From Halanaerobium saccharolyticum (lineage in GTDB: Bacteria > Bacillota > Halanaerobiia > Halanaerobiales > Halanaerobiaceae): DNA of 64,000 bases. The notes beneath the pieces were generated by a model. The model did no database searches. It saw only the letters and a list, made by a program, of their open reading frames with translations, and had not been told where the DNA came from. Every line of letters begins with the position of its first letter. Positions within the stretch are counted from its first letter, which is position 1. Of this stretch, positions 50,002 to 59,230 are shown piece after piece. Where the stretch lies: positions 1 to 64,000 of the forward strand of contig NZ_QAXS01000010.1 in NCBI RefSeq assembly GCF_003053565.1. Reading direction: 5' to 3'. Both the position numbers and the translations under genes were made by a program.

Positions 50002-51399
50002 TCAGGCATTGAGAGACCCATCGCCAAGGTCTAAAGCAGCTTCGTGAACAACTTCTGCTGTTGTCGGATGAGCATGAATGGTCTCCCTCAAGTTTTCTGC
50101 AGTTAGACCAAGATTTACCGCCAGAGTCAGTTCGGCAATCAAATCACTGGCTTCAATTCCAATCAGAGCCGCTCCAATAATTTTATCACTTTCTTTTTCA
50201 GTAATCAGCTTAATTTTACCTTCTCTTTCGCCCATGGCCATAACTTTACCGCTGGCTGCAAAGGGGAAACTACCGACCTCATAATCTATGCCTTTTTCTT
50301 TCGCTTCTTCTTCACTCAAACCAACTGTTCCAATTTCAGGTGAAGTAAAAATAGCACCAGGTACAGCCTGATAATCCATCTTTTTATCCATTCCCATTAT
50401 ATTTTCTACCGCAATAACTCCCTGATGAGAAGCTACATGAGCCAGCAGAATTTTATCTGTCACATCACCAACCGCATAAATCCCCGGAACATTTGTCTCC
50501 ATTTTTTCATTTACCTGAACTGCCCTTCTTTTTTCAGAAAGATTCACCCCTACATTTTCCAGATTAAGGCCCTCAGTATATGGTCGGCGGCCGACTGCCA
50601 TCAGAACTTTTTCGGCTGCAGCGGTTTTTTCTTTTCCTTTCTGCTGGTAGACTACCTCAAAAGCATCAGCCTGCTTTCTGATTTCTTTGACCTCAGCAGA
50701 AGTTTTAACACTTATCCGGCGGCGGCGGGCAGAGCGGTTTAGTTCAGAAGCAATTTCAGAATCGACTCCGCTTACCAGCTGATCTAAGTATTCAACTACT
50801 GTTACATCAACCCCAAAATTGCGGAAGATAAAAGCAAATTCCATCCCAATTATTCCACCACCAACAATAACCATTGATTCCGGCAGTTCATTCAGATCAA
50901 GGGCAGAGCGGCTGTCTAAAATCCCGTCCAGATCCGCACCCGGAATTGGAAGAGCAGCAGTTTCAGACCCGGTCGCTATAATAATATTCTCAGCTTCAAT
51001 TTCTATAGTTTCCGCTTCTTTTTCTATTTTTATTTTGTTCTGATCAATAAATGATGCCCTGCCGTCGATTCGATCTATGTTTTTTTTGCCGAGCAGATGA
51101 TCAATCCCTCTTACCAGCCGCTTAACTATTTTATCTTTTCTTTTTACAACTGCTGGGAAATCGAGCTCAGCCTTTTCTACCTTAATTCCAAAATCTTCAG
51201 CATTCTGAATATCGGCAAAAACCTCTGCCGAACGAACAAAAGCTTTGGTTGGGATACAGCCCCAGTTCAAGCAGGTCCCTCCCAGAGCTTCTTTCTCGAT
51301 TAAAACAGTATCCGCACCCAGCTGACCGGCTCTTAAAGCGGCTGTATAGCCTCCGGGCCCACTTCCTATGATTGCAATTTTATATTTTTTGTCTGCCAT
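50002..51399 (-). CDS. lpdA: Dihydrolipoyl dehydrogenase
   Basis: FAD disulfide oxidoreductase of 465 residues that reoxidises dihydrolipoamide. FAD motif IAIIGSGPGGYTAALRAGQLG near the start in two parts; redox disulfide GGTCLNWGCIPTKA; second nucleotide motif IVGGGIIGMEFAFIF; C-terminal HAHPTTAEVVHEA with the active-site His-Glu. No 2-oxoacid dehydrogenase or glycine-cleavage genes adjoin, so its partner is elsewhere. AGGAGCT precedes ATG. Confidence 0.95.
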   Translation of the reverse strand: MADKKYKIAIIGSGPGGYTAALRAGQLGADTVLIEKEALGGTCLNWGCIPTKAFVRSAEVFADIQNAEDFGIKVEKAELDFPAVVKRKDKIVKRLVRGIDHLLGKKNIDRIDGRASFIDQNKIKIEKEAETIEIEAENIIIATGSETAALPIPGADLDGILDSRSALDLNELPESMVIVGGGIIGMEFAFIFRNFGVDVTVVEYLDQLVSGVDSEIASELNRSARRRRISVKTSAEVKEIRKQADAFEVVYQQKGKEKTAAAEKVLMAVGRRPYTEGLNLENVGVNLSEKRRAVQVNEKMETNVPGIYAVGDVTDKILLAHVASHQGVIAVENIMGMDKKMDYQAVPGAIFTSPEIGTVGLSEEEAKEKGIDYEVGSFPFAASGKVMAMGEREGKIKLITEKESDKIIGAALIGIEASDLIAELTLAVNLGLTAENLRETIHAHPTTAEVVHEAALDLGDGSLNA

Positions 51400-51459
51400 T
51401 TTTTCAGCTCCTTTTATTTTTAAATTATTATTATTGTCTATTTTAATTGCTCTAATTTA

Positions 51460-52662
51460 TCAATCATTTTGATAGATATAATCTCTCGTCAGGGGGAGAT
51501 CAGTATTTTTACCTTTTGAGAAAAGCAGCTGGTGGACTGAAGTTGAGGCAAACCTAAAAGTAAATACAGCCCCCATTAAAAAAGTCTGCCACATGCGATA
51601 AAAATGATCATCAAACTTTTCTTTAACTGCCTGACTGACCTCTTCGTAATTATCAAGCCATCTTTCTGCAGTCAGTGAATAATGATAGCCAATATCCTCG
51701 ACATCGACAAGATGAAAGTTTTTTTCGGGCAGCTCCCAGACTATTTCTCTCAGGGACGGAATATAGCCCCAGGGGAAAATATATTTCTGCAGCCAGGGAT
51801 GAGTTGGCTTTTCTTTTAAGTGAGTAATACTGTGCAGCAGTGAAAGCCCCCTGTTTTTTAACATCTTATCTACAGCTTCAAAATATTGGGGGATATTATC
51901 TTTACCCACATGTTCAAACATTCCTACACTTACTATTTTATCAAATTTTTGTTCTTCCTCAGCCAGCCTGCGGTAGTCCTGTCTTCTGATTTCTATCTTA
52001 TCAGCCAGACCTGCCTCAGCGGCTCTCTTTTTGGCTTCTATCTCCTGTTCCTTACTCAAAGTAATCCCCATTACACCTACTCCATATTTTTCAGCAGCAC
52101 GCAGGGCAAGTGAACCCCAACCGCAGCCAATATCGAGCAGTCTTTCGCCCGGTTTTAAATTTAATTTCTTCAAAACATGGTCAAGTTTCTGCAGCTGTGC
52201 TTTTTTAAGCTCATCATTTTCATCTTTAAAATAAGCACAGGAATAGGTCATTGTCTCATCCTGCCAGAGTTTAAAGAAATCATTGCCGAGATCATAATGT
52301 TTTCTAACTCCTTCTTCCTCTTCTGCCAGCGAATCAGAAGTTTGAAAGTTGAGCGGCTGATCAACTTTATATTTTTTAATTTCTTCCATCAGCTCGAAAA
52401 CATTGTCACCTGCTGTTTCAATCAGATTTTTGATATCACCTTCAAAATTGATTTTTTCTTCCATATAGGCTTCTGCAAGTTTAAGCTGTGGACTTTTTCT
52501 AATTTCATTTAAACTTAATTTTTCTGAGAAAATTATTTTAAATGCAGGTTTAGACTTAAGTTCTGAATTAAAAACTTGAGTTTCTCCGTCCCAGTATTCA
52601 ATTTCAAATTTTTGCCCGTCAACTCTTTTAAAAACAGCATTCAGAATTTTCTTTGTCAGCAT
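51460..52662 (-). CDS. cfa: Cyclopropane-fatty-acyl-phospholipid synthase
   Basis: SAM-dependent methyltransferase of 400 residues that converts unsaturated acyl chains of phospholipids to cyclopropanes. N-terminal domain about 1-110, then QSDSLAEEEEGVRKHYDLGNDFFKLW, SAM motif LLDIGCGWGSLALRAAEKYG and the acidic GMFEHVG. C-terminal FRFASTSVHQLLFSKG fits the family. A patatin-like phospholipase gene precedes it by 30 bases, suggesting coordinated membrane lipid remodelling. Confidence 0.93.
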   Translation of the reverse strand: MLTKKILNAVFKRVDGQKFEIEYWDGETQVFNSELKSKPAFKIIFSEKLSLNEIRKSPQLKLAEAYMEEKINFEGDIKNLIETAGDNVFELMEEIKKYKVDQPLNFQTSDSLAEEEEGVRKHYDLGNDFFKLWQDETMTYSCAYFKDENDELKKAQLQKLDHVLKKLNLKPGERLLDIGCGWGSLALRAAEKYGVGVMGITLSKEQEIEAKKRAAEAGLADKIEIRRQDYRRLAEEEQKFDKIVSVGMFEHVGKDNIPQYFEAVDKMLKNRGLSLLHSITHLKEKPTHPWLQKYIFPWGYIPSLREIVWELPEKNFHLVDVEDIGYHYSLTAERWLDNYEEVSQAVKEKFDDHFYRMWQTFLMGAVFTFRFASTSVHQLLFSKGKNTDLPLTRDYIYQND

Positions 52663-52692
52663 CTTTATAACCTCCTCTTGCCTGTTTTTGAG

Positions 52693-53442
52693 TTATAAAT
52701 CAATCTCTAAGTTTTTACAGTAATTATAACCGAGATCATATAATTCCTGACTGTATTTAGTATTTAAAATATTATACTTTTCTATCCCTGTCGGCTCAAT
52801 ATAAATATCTGCCTTTTCTCTCAGTTCCATGGCATTAACAACTTTCTTCAGCTGAAAGGTTCTGACAGCAATATCTGTAATACTCTCCATTTTTTCTTCT
52901 AAATTTACCGGCATTACATTGACAGCGATCAGTTTATCACATTTATTAATTAGTGGGTTAACCGGAAGATTTTCAAATAAGCCGCCGTCAACATAGAGAT
53001 CTCCGTTAATTTCAACTGGAGAAAAGAGCACAGGGATTGAAGAAGAAGCCTGAATAATCTTCACTAACTCCCCACTGCTGAAATATTCCATTCTCGCTTT
53101 TTCAATATTTGCTGCACCAACATAAAATGGAATTTTTAATTCTTCAAAAGTCTTAGCTCCGAGTGATTTTTCTAAGTTTTCTGTCATATTATCTAAGGTA
53201 AAAATACCTCGGTCTGGAATACTCAGCTTGGCGAAATCAAAGAAATCATTTTCATTAATTAATTCCATCACCTCTGCTGGACTTTTTCCGGCTGCAATAA
53301 AAGAACCCACAATAGCCCCGGCACTGACTCCTGCCAGCAGATCTGGCTCAATCCCCTTTTCTTTTAAGGCCTGCAGAACTCCTAAATGAGCAAAACCCTT
53401 AACTCCTCCCCCGGATAAGGCAATTCCTATCTTTGGTGCCAT
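52693..53442 (-). CDS. Patatin-like phospholipase
   Basis: A 249-residue RssA/YchK-type acyl hydrolase. Oxyanion loop SGGGVKGFAHLGVL, nucleophile GVSAGAIVGS (GXSXG) and the catalytic Asp in DGGLFENLPV are all present. Cytoplasmic, no signal peptide. It heads the two-gene unit with cfa. Confidence 0.93.
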   Translation of the reverse strand: MAPKIGIALSGGGVKGFAHLGVLQALKEKGIEPDLLAGVSAGAIVGSFIAAGKSPAEVMELINENDFFDFAKLSIPDRGIFTLDNMTENLEKSLGAKTFEELKIPFYVGAANIEKARMEYFSSGELVKIIQASSSIPVLFSPVEINGDLYVDGGLFENLPVNPLINKCDKLIAVNVMPVNLEEKMESITDIAVRTFQLKKVVNAMELREKADIYIEPTGIEKYNILNTKYSQELYDLGYNYCKNLEIDL

Positions 53443-53499
53443 AAAATCATCCTCTCTTTATATTTATCTAATAAAATTAAATTTTTAAAAAATTACTGG

Positions 53500-54270
53500 C
53501 TAAAAGAGCTTCCTAATATCTTCAACTGCATAATCTAAATCAGAGACTAAACTGGTAAAAATATTCATTATATTTTCCAGCTGCTGATAAAGCTCAGGAT
53601 CAGCTAGTTTACGATTTTCCCGCGGCTCTTCTACCCTGATTTCTTTTAGGATCCCCTTTTTTTCGGCTGCTAGAATATAAATTCTGTCAGCAAGCAGGAG
53701 GGCTTCTTCCGGATCATGGGTGATCAAAAAAATTGAGATTCCACTTTCTCGCTGAATTAAACTGATCAGTTTTCTTAAATTAACCCTGGTTTTCATATCT
53801 AAGGATTTAAACGGCTCATCTAAAAACACTAAATCTGGCTTTACTGCAAAGGCTCTGATCAATTCAAGCCGCTGCTGCATTCCTCCCGATAATTCATGCG
53901 GGTAGGAATCCTTAAAATCTTCCAGTCCGGATAATTTAAAAAGTAAGTTTCTGAGTTTCTCTTCTTTTTCCAGACCATAATTTTTTTGAACAAAAATTAA
54001 ATTTTCTGCAGCTGTTTTCCAGGGTAAAAGTCGTGGGCTTTGAAAAACATAAGCAAAACGAGGCCTGTTCTTTTTAATTATCTGCCCCGAATCTGCTGCC
54101 TCGAGCCCGGCTGCAATACGAAAGAGGGTTGTTTTACCGCTGCCTGAAGGTCCTAAAAGACAGCAAATTTCTCCCTGGTTGATTTCCAAATTCAAATTCT
54201 GCAGTACCTTTAAATCCTGAAATGATTTATTGATATTATTGAGTTCTAAAATTTTTTCTTGATCAGTCAT
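53500..54270 (-). CDS. ABC transporter ATPase (TauB/SsuB-like)
   Basis: A 256-residue ATPase: Walker A GPSGSGKTT, Q-loop YVFQSPRLLPWKT, signature LSGGMQQRLEL and Walker B LVFLDEPFKSLD, the last two typical of nitrate/sulfonate/taurine importers. I use ATG 54270, preceded by AGGTGG; an in-frame ATG at 54288 precedes that site. It overlaps the permease gene by a few bases. Substrate unknown. Confidence 0.93.
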   Translation of the reverse strand: MTDQEKILELNNINKSFQDLKVLQNLNLEINQGEICCLLGPSGSGKTTLFRIAAGLEAADSGQIIKKNRPRFAYVFQSPRLLPWKTAAENLIFVQKNYGLEKEEKLRNLLFKLSGLEDFKDSYPHELSGGMQQRLELIRAFAVKPDLVFLDEPFKSLDMKTRVNLRKLISLIQRESGISIFLITHDPEEALLLADRIYILAAEKKGILKEIRVEEPRENRKLADPELYQQLENIMNIFTSLVSDLDYAVEDIRKLF

Positions 54271-55015
54271 TTTTCCACCTGCTGACATGAGCTTTTAATT
54301 TTTCTAAAAGATAGTATTCCACAAAAAGCATAAACAGTACTAAAACTATGGTCCAGGCAAAAAGGCGGTCTGTTGCCATCATAGAATTAGCCCGACTGAG
54401 CTGATAACCGATCCCACTCGAGGAAGCAATAAACTCTGCAAAAACTGATGACTTCCAGGCAAAGGCAAAAGCTACACTTAAAGCAGAAACCAGAGCCGGG
54501 AGTAGTGAAGGTAAATATATCTCCTTTAAAATTCTTAAGCGTGGGGTTGAATAGGCCTTCGCCATCTCAATTAGATCGGTATTCATCTCCTCCAGCCCCT
54601 GAAAGATATTAACGAAAATCACAGGCAGCGAAACGGTGAAAATCAAAAATATTGGTGTCAGATCATCAGCTACACCAAACCAGACAACAGCCAGTGAAAC
54701 CCAGACAACTGGTGGGGTAGCCTGAATAATTGTAATCAGGGGTCGAAATGTCCGCTGCAGCAGAGAGAAGCGGTGCAGTAGAAGTGCCAGAATTATTCCA
54801 GCCAGCACCGCAGCCCCATAGGCAATAAGTGTTCTTCTTAAAGTTATGATAAAGCTTTTAACTAAAATTCCTGAAACTGCAATTTCTTTTAAAGCCTGAT
54901 AACTTTCTCCAATCGAGGGCAGGATGAGGCTGTTTAAGCCGGCCGCACCCCTTTCCCAGATCAGAAAAATTACTATTAATAAGAGCCAGAATGGTTTAGT
55001 AATAAAATTCTTCAT
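54263..55015 (-). CDS. ABC transporter permease (TauC/SsuC-like)
   Basis: A 250-residue membrane protein of six segments with the EAA loop EMAKAYSTPRLRILKEIYLPSLLPAL in pieces, typical of the BinPDT family of nitrate/sulfonate permeases. ATG 55015 is preferred to a GTG at 55030, which lacks a ribosome site. The gene overlaps the binding-protein gene by about 20 bases, implying coupled translation. Confidence 0.92.
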   Translation of the reverse strand: MKNFITKPFWLLLIVIFLIWERGAAGLNSLILPSIGESYQALKEIAVSGILVKSFIITLRRTLIAYGAAVLAGIILALLLHRFSLLQRTFRPLITIIQATPPVVWVSLAVVWFGVADDLTPIFLIFTVSLPVIFVNIFQGLEEMNTDLIEMAKAYSTPRLRILKEIYLPSLLPALVSALSVAFAFAWKSSVFAEFIASSSGIGYQLSRANSMMATDRLFAWTIVLVLFMLFVEYYLLEKLKAHVSRWKND

Positions 55016-55946
55016 CGGGCAGACTTCCACCTAATAAGTCTGGATACATCTCCAAAATCTCACCAAAGTAGAGTTCTGTCAACTCACGGCTTTCTGCTTC
55101 AGAATAAATATTTAAGTTAACTCTGCTATATGACTTTTTCAAAACAGGTGCCGGCATCTCAAAATTTTTGGAAGCAAGCTGAGCTGCTGCTTCTGGATTG
55201 TTATTTACCCATTCCACACCCTGTTTATAATAACCATTAATTATATTTGTAAACTGGGGATTTTCTTCGGCAAAATTTCCATTTACAAAAAGTGCTACAA
55301 AAGGAATTCTCTCATCACCATGAATTTTAGCCCACTCTTTTTGAATATCCATTGATAGTTCTGCGCTTTCTCTATTAGCCAGGCTGACAGTTGCCAGCGG
55401 CTCAGGGAGAATAATAGCATCAAGCTCTCCAGCCATAAATAACTGAGCAGCACCAGGCAGGGCTCTATAAACCAGGTTGAGATCGGTTTCTGGATCAAGT
55501 CCATTTTCTGAGGCCAGATAGCGGGCCAGAAAATCCAGCGGACCTCCCTGCAGCGGCAGTGCCAGATCTTTTCCTTTTAAATCTTCCCAGCTTTCTGCTT
55601 TAAAACCATCGGTCAGCAGATAATCAATCGCCCAGGTATTAACATTAAGCATCTTTATATTAATTCCTCGATTATAGGCATTAGCACCAAGATTAGAACC
55701 AGTAACTAAAAAGTCTATATCATTCTGGGCCAGCAGTGAAATACCGCGCTGATGATCAGAAGACAGATTAATATTTAGGTCAACTGCCTCCGGTAATTCA
55801 GCTTCTTCCTGCATCCATAAAAATGGAAGTGCAGCTGGAACAGTAGGTGTCTGAATATTTATTTCCCTGGCAGCAGCAGGTAATACTGCTAAAGCCATAA
55901 TACTTACTAATAAAATTAATGTTAATAATCTCTTTTTCTTTAACAT
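54996..55946 (-). CDS. ABC transporter substrate-binding protein (NMT1/TauA-like)
   Basis: A 316-residue binding protein with signal peptide (about 1-25, ending AAAREIN). The core is a type-2 fold with ALPFLWMQEEA, GISLLAQNDIDFLVTGSNLGA and LAGELDAIILPEP-like FMAGELDAIILPEPLA. There is no lipobox cysteine; it may be anchored otherwise. It leads the operon behind a structured leader (55995-56095). No neighbour hints at substrate: sulfonate, pyrimidine or aromatic acid are all possible. Confidence 0.88.
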   Translation of the reverse strand: MLKKKRLLTLILLVSIMALAVLPAAAREINIQTPTVPAALPFLWMQEEAELPEAVDLNINLSSDHQRGISLLAQNDIDFLVTGSNLGANAYNRGINIKMLNVNTWAIDYLLTDGFKAESWEDLKGKDLALPLQGGPLDFLARYLASENGLDPETDLNLVYRALPGAAQLFMAGELDAIILPEPLATVSLANRESAELSMDIQKEWAKIHGDERIPFVALFVNGNFAEENPQFTNIINGYYKQGVEWVNNNPEAAAQLASKNFEMPAPVLKKSYSRVNLNIYSEAESRELTELYFGEILEMYPDLLGGSLPDEEFYY

Positions 55947-55994
55947 AAATTATTCCTCCTGTATTTTCGTTTATGTTTATTTGTGCTCATTTAT

Positions 55995-56095
55995 GTGCAC
56001 GCACCGTGAACCTGTCGGTTTTTATGTTTTTTTGTCTAAAACACCCTATTTTCGACTAATTGTGACATAAATCGGGTGGTTCCCGGTGCATGTAC
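55995..56095 (-). promoter_or_regulatory. Structured leader between sufB-like and transporter genes
   Basis: Eighteen-base arms, GTGCACGCACCGTGAACC (55995-56012) and GGTTCCCGGTGCATGTAC (56078-56095), match at 15 positions, and an inner pair CCGATTTATGT with ACATAAAAACCG extends it on the minus strand. No T-run follows. It precedes the transporter start by about 50 bases, where a riboswitch or attenuator would sit. Confidence 0.5.
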
Positions 56096-56096
56096 A

Positions 56097-57035
56097 TTAA
56101 TCGTTTAAAAGGCCCTGAATAATTACATCAGAAGCTTCTTCTTCATCTAAGCCGTGTGCCATCAGAGTCTGCAGCTGGGTGCTGTCTACACTACCAATTG
56201 CTGCCTCATGAGTCACCTTTGCCTCAGGATGGCGGACATCTACTATTGGAATTGCCCGCGCAACTGCCTGATCCTTAATAATCTCAGTACAGTCCACATG
56301 TCCCATCGCATCTGCCGCATCTGCTGTCAGCTCATTGTAAATTTCAGCTTCTGCCTGATCCTTTATAGCAATCTTAGAATCCAGAATTCCTCTGGCTGAC
56401 TCACCATTTAAATGAGCTGCCTCCCGTATTTTAATCAGGTCATCTTTTTGACCGCTGATCCGGGCCAGCATTTCAACAGTTCCATGCTCTGCTATCTCAG
56501 CTTCATAATCAAAATCAATTTTTCCAACTCTACCTTTAAGCAGATCAAATTTGGTCACCAGTTTTCCGTAGGCTTCAACATTAATATCAGATTTAGCAAT
56601 TACTTCTACCCCACCATTATCTCCGTGAAAATGGTGCTCCTTATAAATGTAGCTGCCGCCTTCACCAATATTAATCACCGCATCCATGATATGCTGAACT
56701 TTAACAGCGTTGGGAAATACACAGTCAGCTCTTACTTCTACCTGGGCATCTTTTTGGATATCAACATTCATATCTATAATTTGCTTGCCTTCTTTAGGCA
56801 GAACTCCAAAACACATATGCACCGGGTTTTTGATTTTATATCCTTCTCTGACAGTAACCTTAACCCGTACTTTATTAGCTTCGACTTTATCAGCTTCAAC
56901 TTCCAGTCCTTCAACAGCATGCATACCGAGAATTCTGTCCTGTTCTAAAACAACATGTGCTACTTCACTGTCAGAAAAAATATCATCCCCACCTGCATCT
57001 TTGTAGGCATCGACCATCATTTCGTAGTCATTCAT
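56097..57035 (-). CDS. SufB/SufD-family scaffold (SMS-type SmsB)
   Basis: A 312-residue SufBD-family protein, shorter than classic SufB (about 470). The beta-helix core includes YIYKEHHFHGDNGGVEVIAKSD in pieces, RISGQKDDLIKIREAAHLNG and DCTEIIKDQAVARAIPIVDVRHPEAKVTHEAAIGSVD in pieces. It ends in the conserved helical GLDEEEASDVIIQGLL. With the adjoining ATPase it fits the minimal SufBC (SMS) Fe-S assembly type of anaerobes. No sufS or sufU is adjacent. Confidence 0.88.
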   Translation of the reverse strand: MNDYEMMVDAYKDAGGDDIFSDSEVAHVVLEQDRILGMHAVEGLEVEADKVEANKVRVKVTVREGYKIKNPVHMCFGVLPKEGKQIIDMNVDIQKDAQVEVRADCVFPNAVKVQHIMDAVINIGEGGSYIYKEHHFHGDNGGVEVIAKSDINVEAYGKLVTKFDLLKGRVGKIDFDYEAEIAEHGTVEMLARISGQKDDLIKIREAAHLNGESARGILDSKIAIKDQAEAEIYNELTADAADAMGHVDCTEIIKDQAVARAIPIVDVRHPEAKVTHEAAIGSVDSTQLQTLMAHGLDEEEASDVIIQGLLND

Positions 57036-57787
57036 CAGCTGGCCACCTCCGTCTCACAGTCTTCTTCTTTGGCACAGGGGAAACAGAATGATTTAAAATA
57101 TTCGCTGATATCTGCTGGGTCACCCTGACGAATGATTTCTCCTTCACAGACTAAGGCAGCCTTATCTGCATACTGCAGCATCTCCTCAGAATGAGTTATT
57201 AAAAGCAGGCCGCTGCCTGAATCCTTAAAATACTTAATCATATCTGCAATATTATTTAAAGCAACTATATCAACTCCAGAATCCGGTTCATCTAAAATTA
57301 TCAGCTCCGGATGCATTAAAATTAAGGAAGCCAGCTCAATCCGTTTTCTTTCTCCTCCACTCAAACTTTTATCGACAAAGCGGTTTAAATACTGATAAGG
57401 ACTGATTGCCACCTTATTTAAGGCATCCCGCAGCTTTTCTTCTGTTACTTCTTCACCTTTGCTTCTTAAACCTAATGCTAAAAACTCTCTCACAGTTACT
57501 CCCTGATAGCGGGCAGGTTCCTGCCAGGCTAGGGTGATTCCTTTTTTTGCTCTCTGATTAATTTTCAGGTCATTAATTTTTTCACCCTTATAAAGAATTT
57601 CTCCTTTTTGCGGGTGGTAATTATTAATCCCCATCAGAGTGTAGGCCAGTGTTGATTTCCCACAGCCATTTGGTCCAATTAAGGCAAATACTTCTCCTTT
57701 TTCCAGGGAAAATTCCATCCCTCTTAAAATTTCTGCATCTTCAATTTTTAAATGCAGGTCTTTAACTTCTAATAATTTCGACATCAT
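57035..57787 (-). CDS. SufC-like ATPase (SMS-type SmsC)
   Basis: A 250-residue ABC ATPase driving Fe-S scaffold function. Walker A GPNGCGKST, signature SLSGGERKRIEL and Walker B LIILDEPDSGVD are SufC-specific. Residues near the end add FCFPCAKEEDC, a cysteine-rich tail that could bind metal or cluster. Its stop overlaps the SufB-like start by one base. It forms the first gene of the pair. Confidence 0.9.
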   Translation of the reverse strand: MMSKLLEVKDLHLKIEDAEILRGMEFSLEKGEVFALIGPNGCGKSTLAYTLMGINNYHPQKGEILYKGEKINDLKINQRAKKGITLAWQEPARYQGVTVREFLALGLRSKGEEVTEEKLRDALNKVAISPYQYLNRFVDKSLSGGERKRIELASLILMHPELIILDEPDSGVDIVALNNIADMIKYFKDSGSGLLLITHSEEMLQYADKAALVCEGEIIRQGDPADISEYFKSFCFPCAKEEDCETEVAS

Positions 57788-57813
57788 ATTCCTCCTGTGA
57801 ATTTATTTGCTTT

Positions 57814-59037
57814 TTATTCCATTCCTAAAAATTCATTAATTTTATCTGCATGATAACCGGGTATAATCAAATGATGATTACCAATCGCATCATTTAAGAA
57901 ATAGTCCGAACTCTGCGGCAGCGATATTTTAAGCTGAGTCCTGCAGGCGTTGGGAGAATCCATATTTTCAATAATTTCTCCTTCTGCCACAAAATACTGC
58001 TCCAGTCCGGCTCCACCAATCTTAAATACTGTAACCGGCCCCTCTTCTAAAATACCCTGAATTCCAACTCCAATACCAGTTTCAAAGTGAGAGCGGATAA
58101 TATAATCCTTGCTGATATCTGTAGCTACAGTGCAGTGGGCAAAAAGAATCTCATCATTCTTTTTATCTATTGCCGCCGGGTTAGCCATAAAGGGCATCTG
58201 ACCGGTTAACTGATGGGCTAAAAACATGGTGAAAGCAGCCGGAACATCACCCTCACAGCCAGCAACCAGTCCTTCATTATTTAAAAGGGCCAGGGCCAGG
58301 CAGCCGGTGGTATTTAATTCCATTACAATATCAAAACAGCGAATTGTCAGTGCATCTAAGTCATTAGCATAAATTACTTCTTTTAAAGCCAGATAAATTT
58401 TTGCAGCCTCAACCAGGTCAGCTTCATTGCTCTCCACAATTTCTGCAGCATTTTCTAAGAAATCAGCTGCTATCCTTTTAGCCTTAGCAGAATCGACCTG
58501 CTCCAGAGCCTGATAAACTTCCTCAAGTTCGACATCCACAAATTCAGTCCCCCAGTGGTGAGCAGCATGCTGATAATCAACCTGACTTCCGATCAGCCAG
58601 TCTGAAGGCTTGCCAATAACTCCAAGTCTTGCCTCAGCAATTCGGTCCCTTACCTGCTTATAGGCAGCAAGTTCTTCAATTTCTCCAACCAAATCTTCCA
58701 TTTCTCCGTGCAGAATTTTACCATCCAGACCTTCAGCATTCAAAAAGCTCAATATTTCTAAAGCTGCCGGAAGCGAATTATGCAGCTCAGTCGCTAATAG
58801 GTAGGCCGGCTGGGGCAGATACTCAACATTTTCTGCAAAAATACTTTCTGAGCCCCCTGATTTAATAAAATTGATTGTTAAATCATATTCACCAAAATCA
58901 GTGAAGGGAATCTCATCAACCCTTATTTCTTCCAGTTCAAAGTTATCATTTAATACCTTATACTTATCCTCTAAAGTCTCATCTATTCTATCTTCATCAT
59001 GAATCTCAGACAGAATAGAAACCAGTGCTATTTTCAT
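57814..59037 (-). CDS. L-fucose/L-arabinose isomerase-family protein
   Basis: A 407-residue cytoplasmic protein resembling the fucose isomerase superfamily: DLTINFIKSGGSE at the N-terminus, GVIGKPSDWLIGSQVD in the middle, and the C-terminal FAHCTVATDI and FKIGGAGLEQYF segments that line the active site. It lies upstream of the Suf-like pair with a 26-base gap, but a functional link is unclear. The substrate sugar is not determined. GGAGGT precedes ATG. Confidence 0.8.
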   Translation of the reverse strand: MKIALVSILSEIHDEDRIDETLEDKYKVLNDNFELEEIRVDEIPFTDFGEYDLTINFIKSGGSESIFAENVEYLPQPAYLLATELHNSLPAALEILSFLNAEGLDGKILHGEMEDLVGEIEELAAYKQVRDRIAEARLGVIGKPSDWLIGSQVDYQHAAHHWGTEFVDVELEEVYQALEQVDSAKAKRIAADFLENAAEIVESNEADLVEAAKIYLALKEVIYANDLDALTIRCFDIVMELNTTGCLALALLNNEGLVAGCEGDVPAAFTMFLAHQLTGQMPFMANPAAIDKKNDEILFAHCTVATDISKDYIIRSHFETGIGVGIQGILEEGPVTVFKIGGAGLEQYFVAEGEIIENMDSPNACRTQLKISLPQSSDYFLNDAIGNHHLIIPGYHADKINEFLGME

Positions 59038-59184
59038 TTTATTACCTCCAGCTTAGATAAATGTTTTTTAATTTAAGTTCTAAGTTTACTCTACATCTAT
59101 TATATTTAATCTATATGCTTTAAGCAAACAAAAGTGAAAATTTCTACTGGCTGTGATTTTTTTATCAATTATCAACAAGAAAAA

Positions 59185-59204
59185 GACCGCCCTTAAAGAC
59201 GGCC
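59185..59204 (-). terminator. Terminator of glgA
   Basis: On the minus strand GGCCGTC pairs with GGGCGGTC (one G-U), followed by TTTTTCTT. Confidence 0.7.
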
Positions 59205-59230
59205 TCAATCCTTTTTTGATTGTCTAATCC

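Noticed and set aside
56412-56948. 178-residue plus-strand frame
   Set aside because: It is the shadow of the SufB-like gene; the minus-strand protein is well conserved and this one is not.
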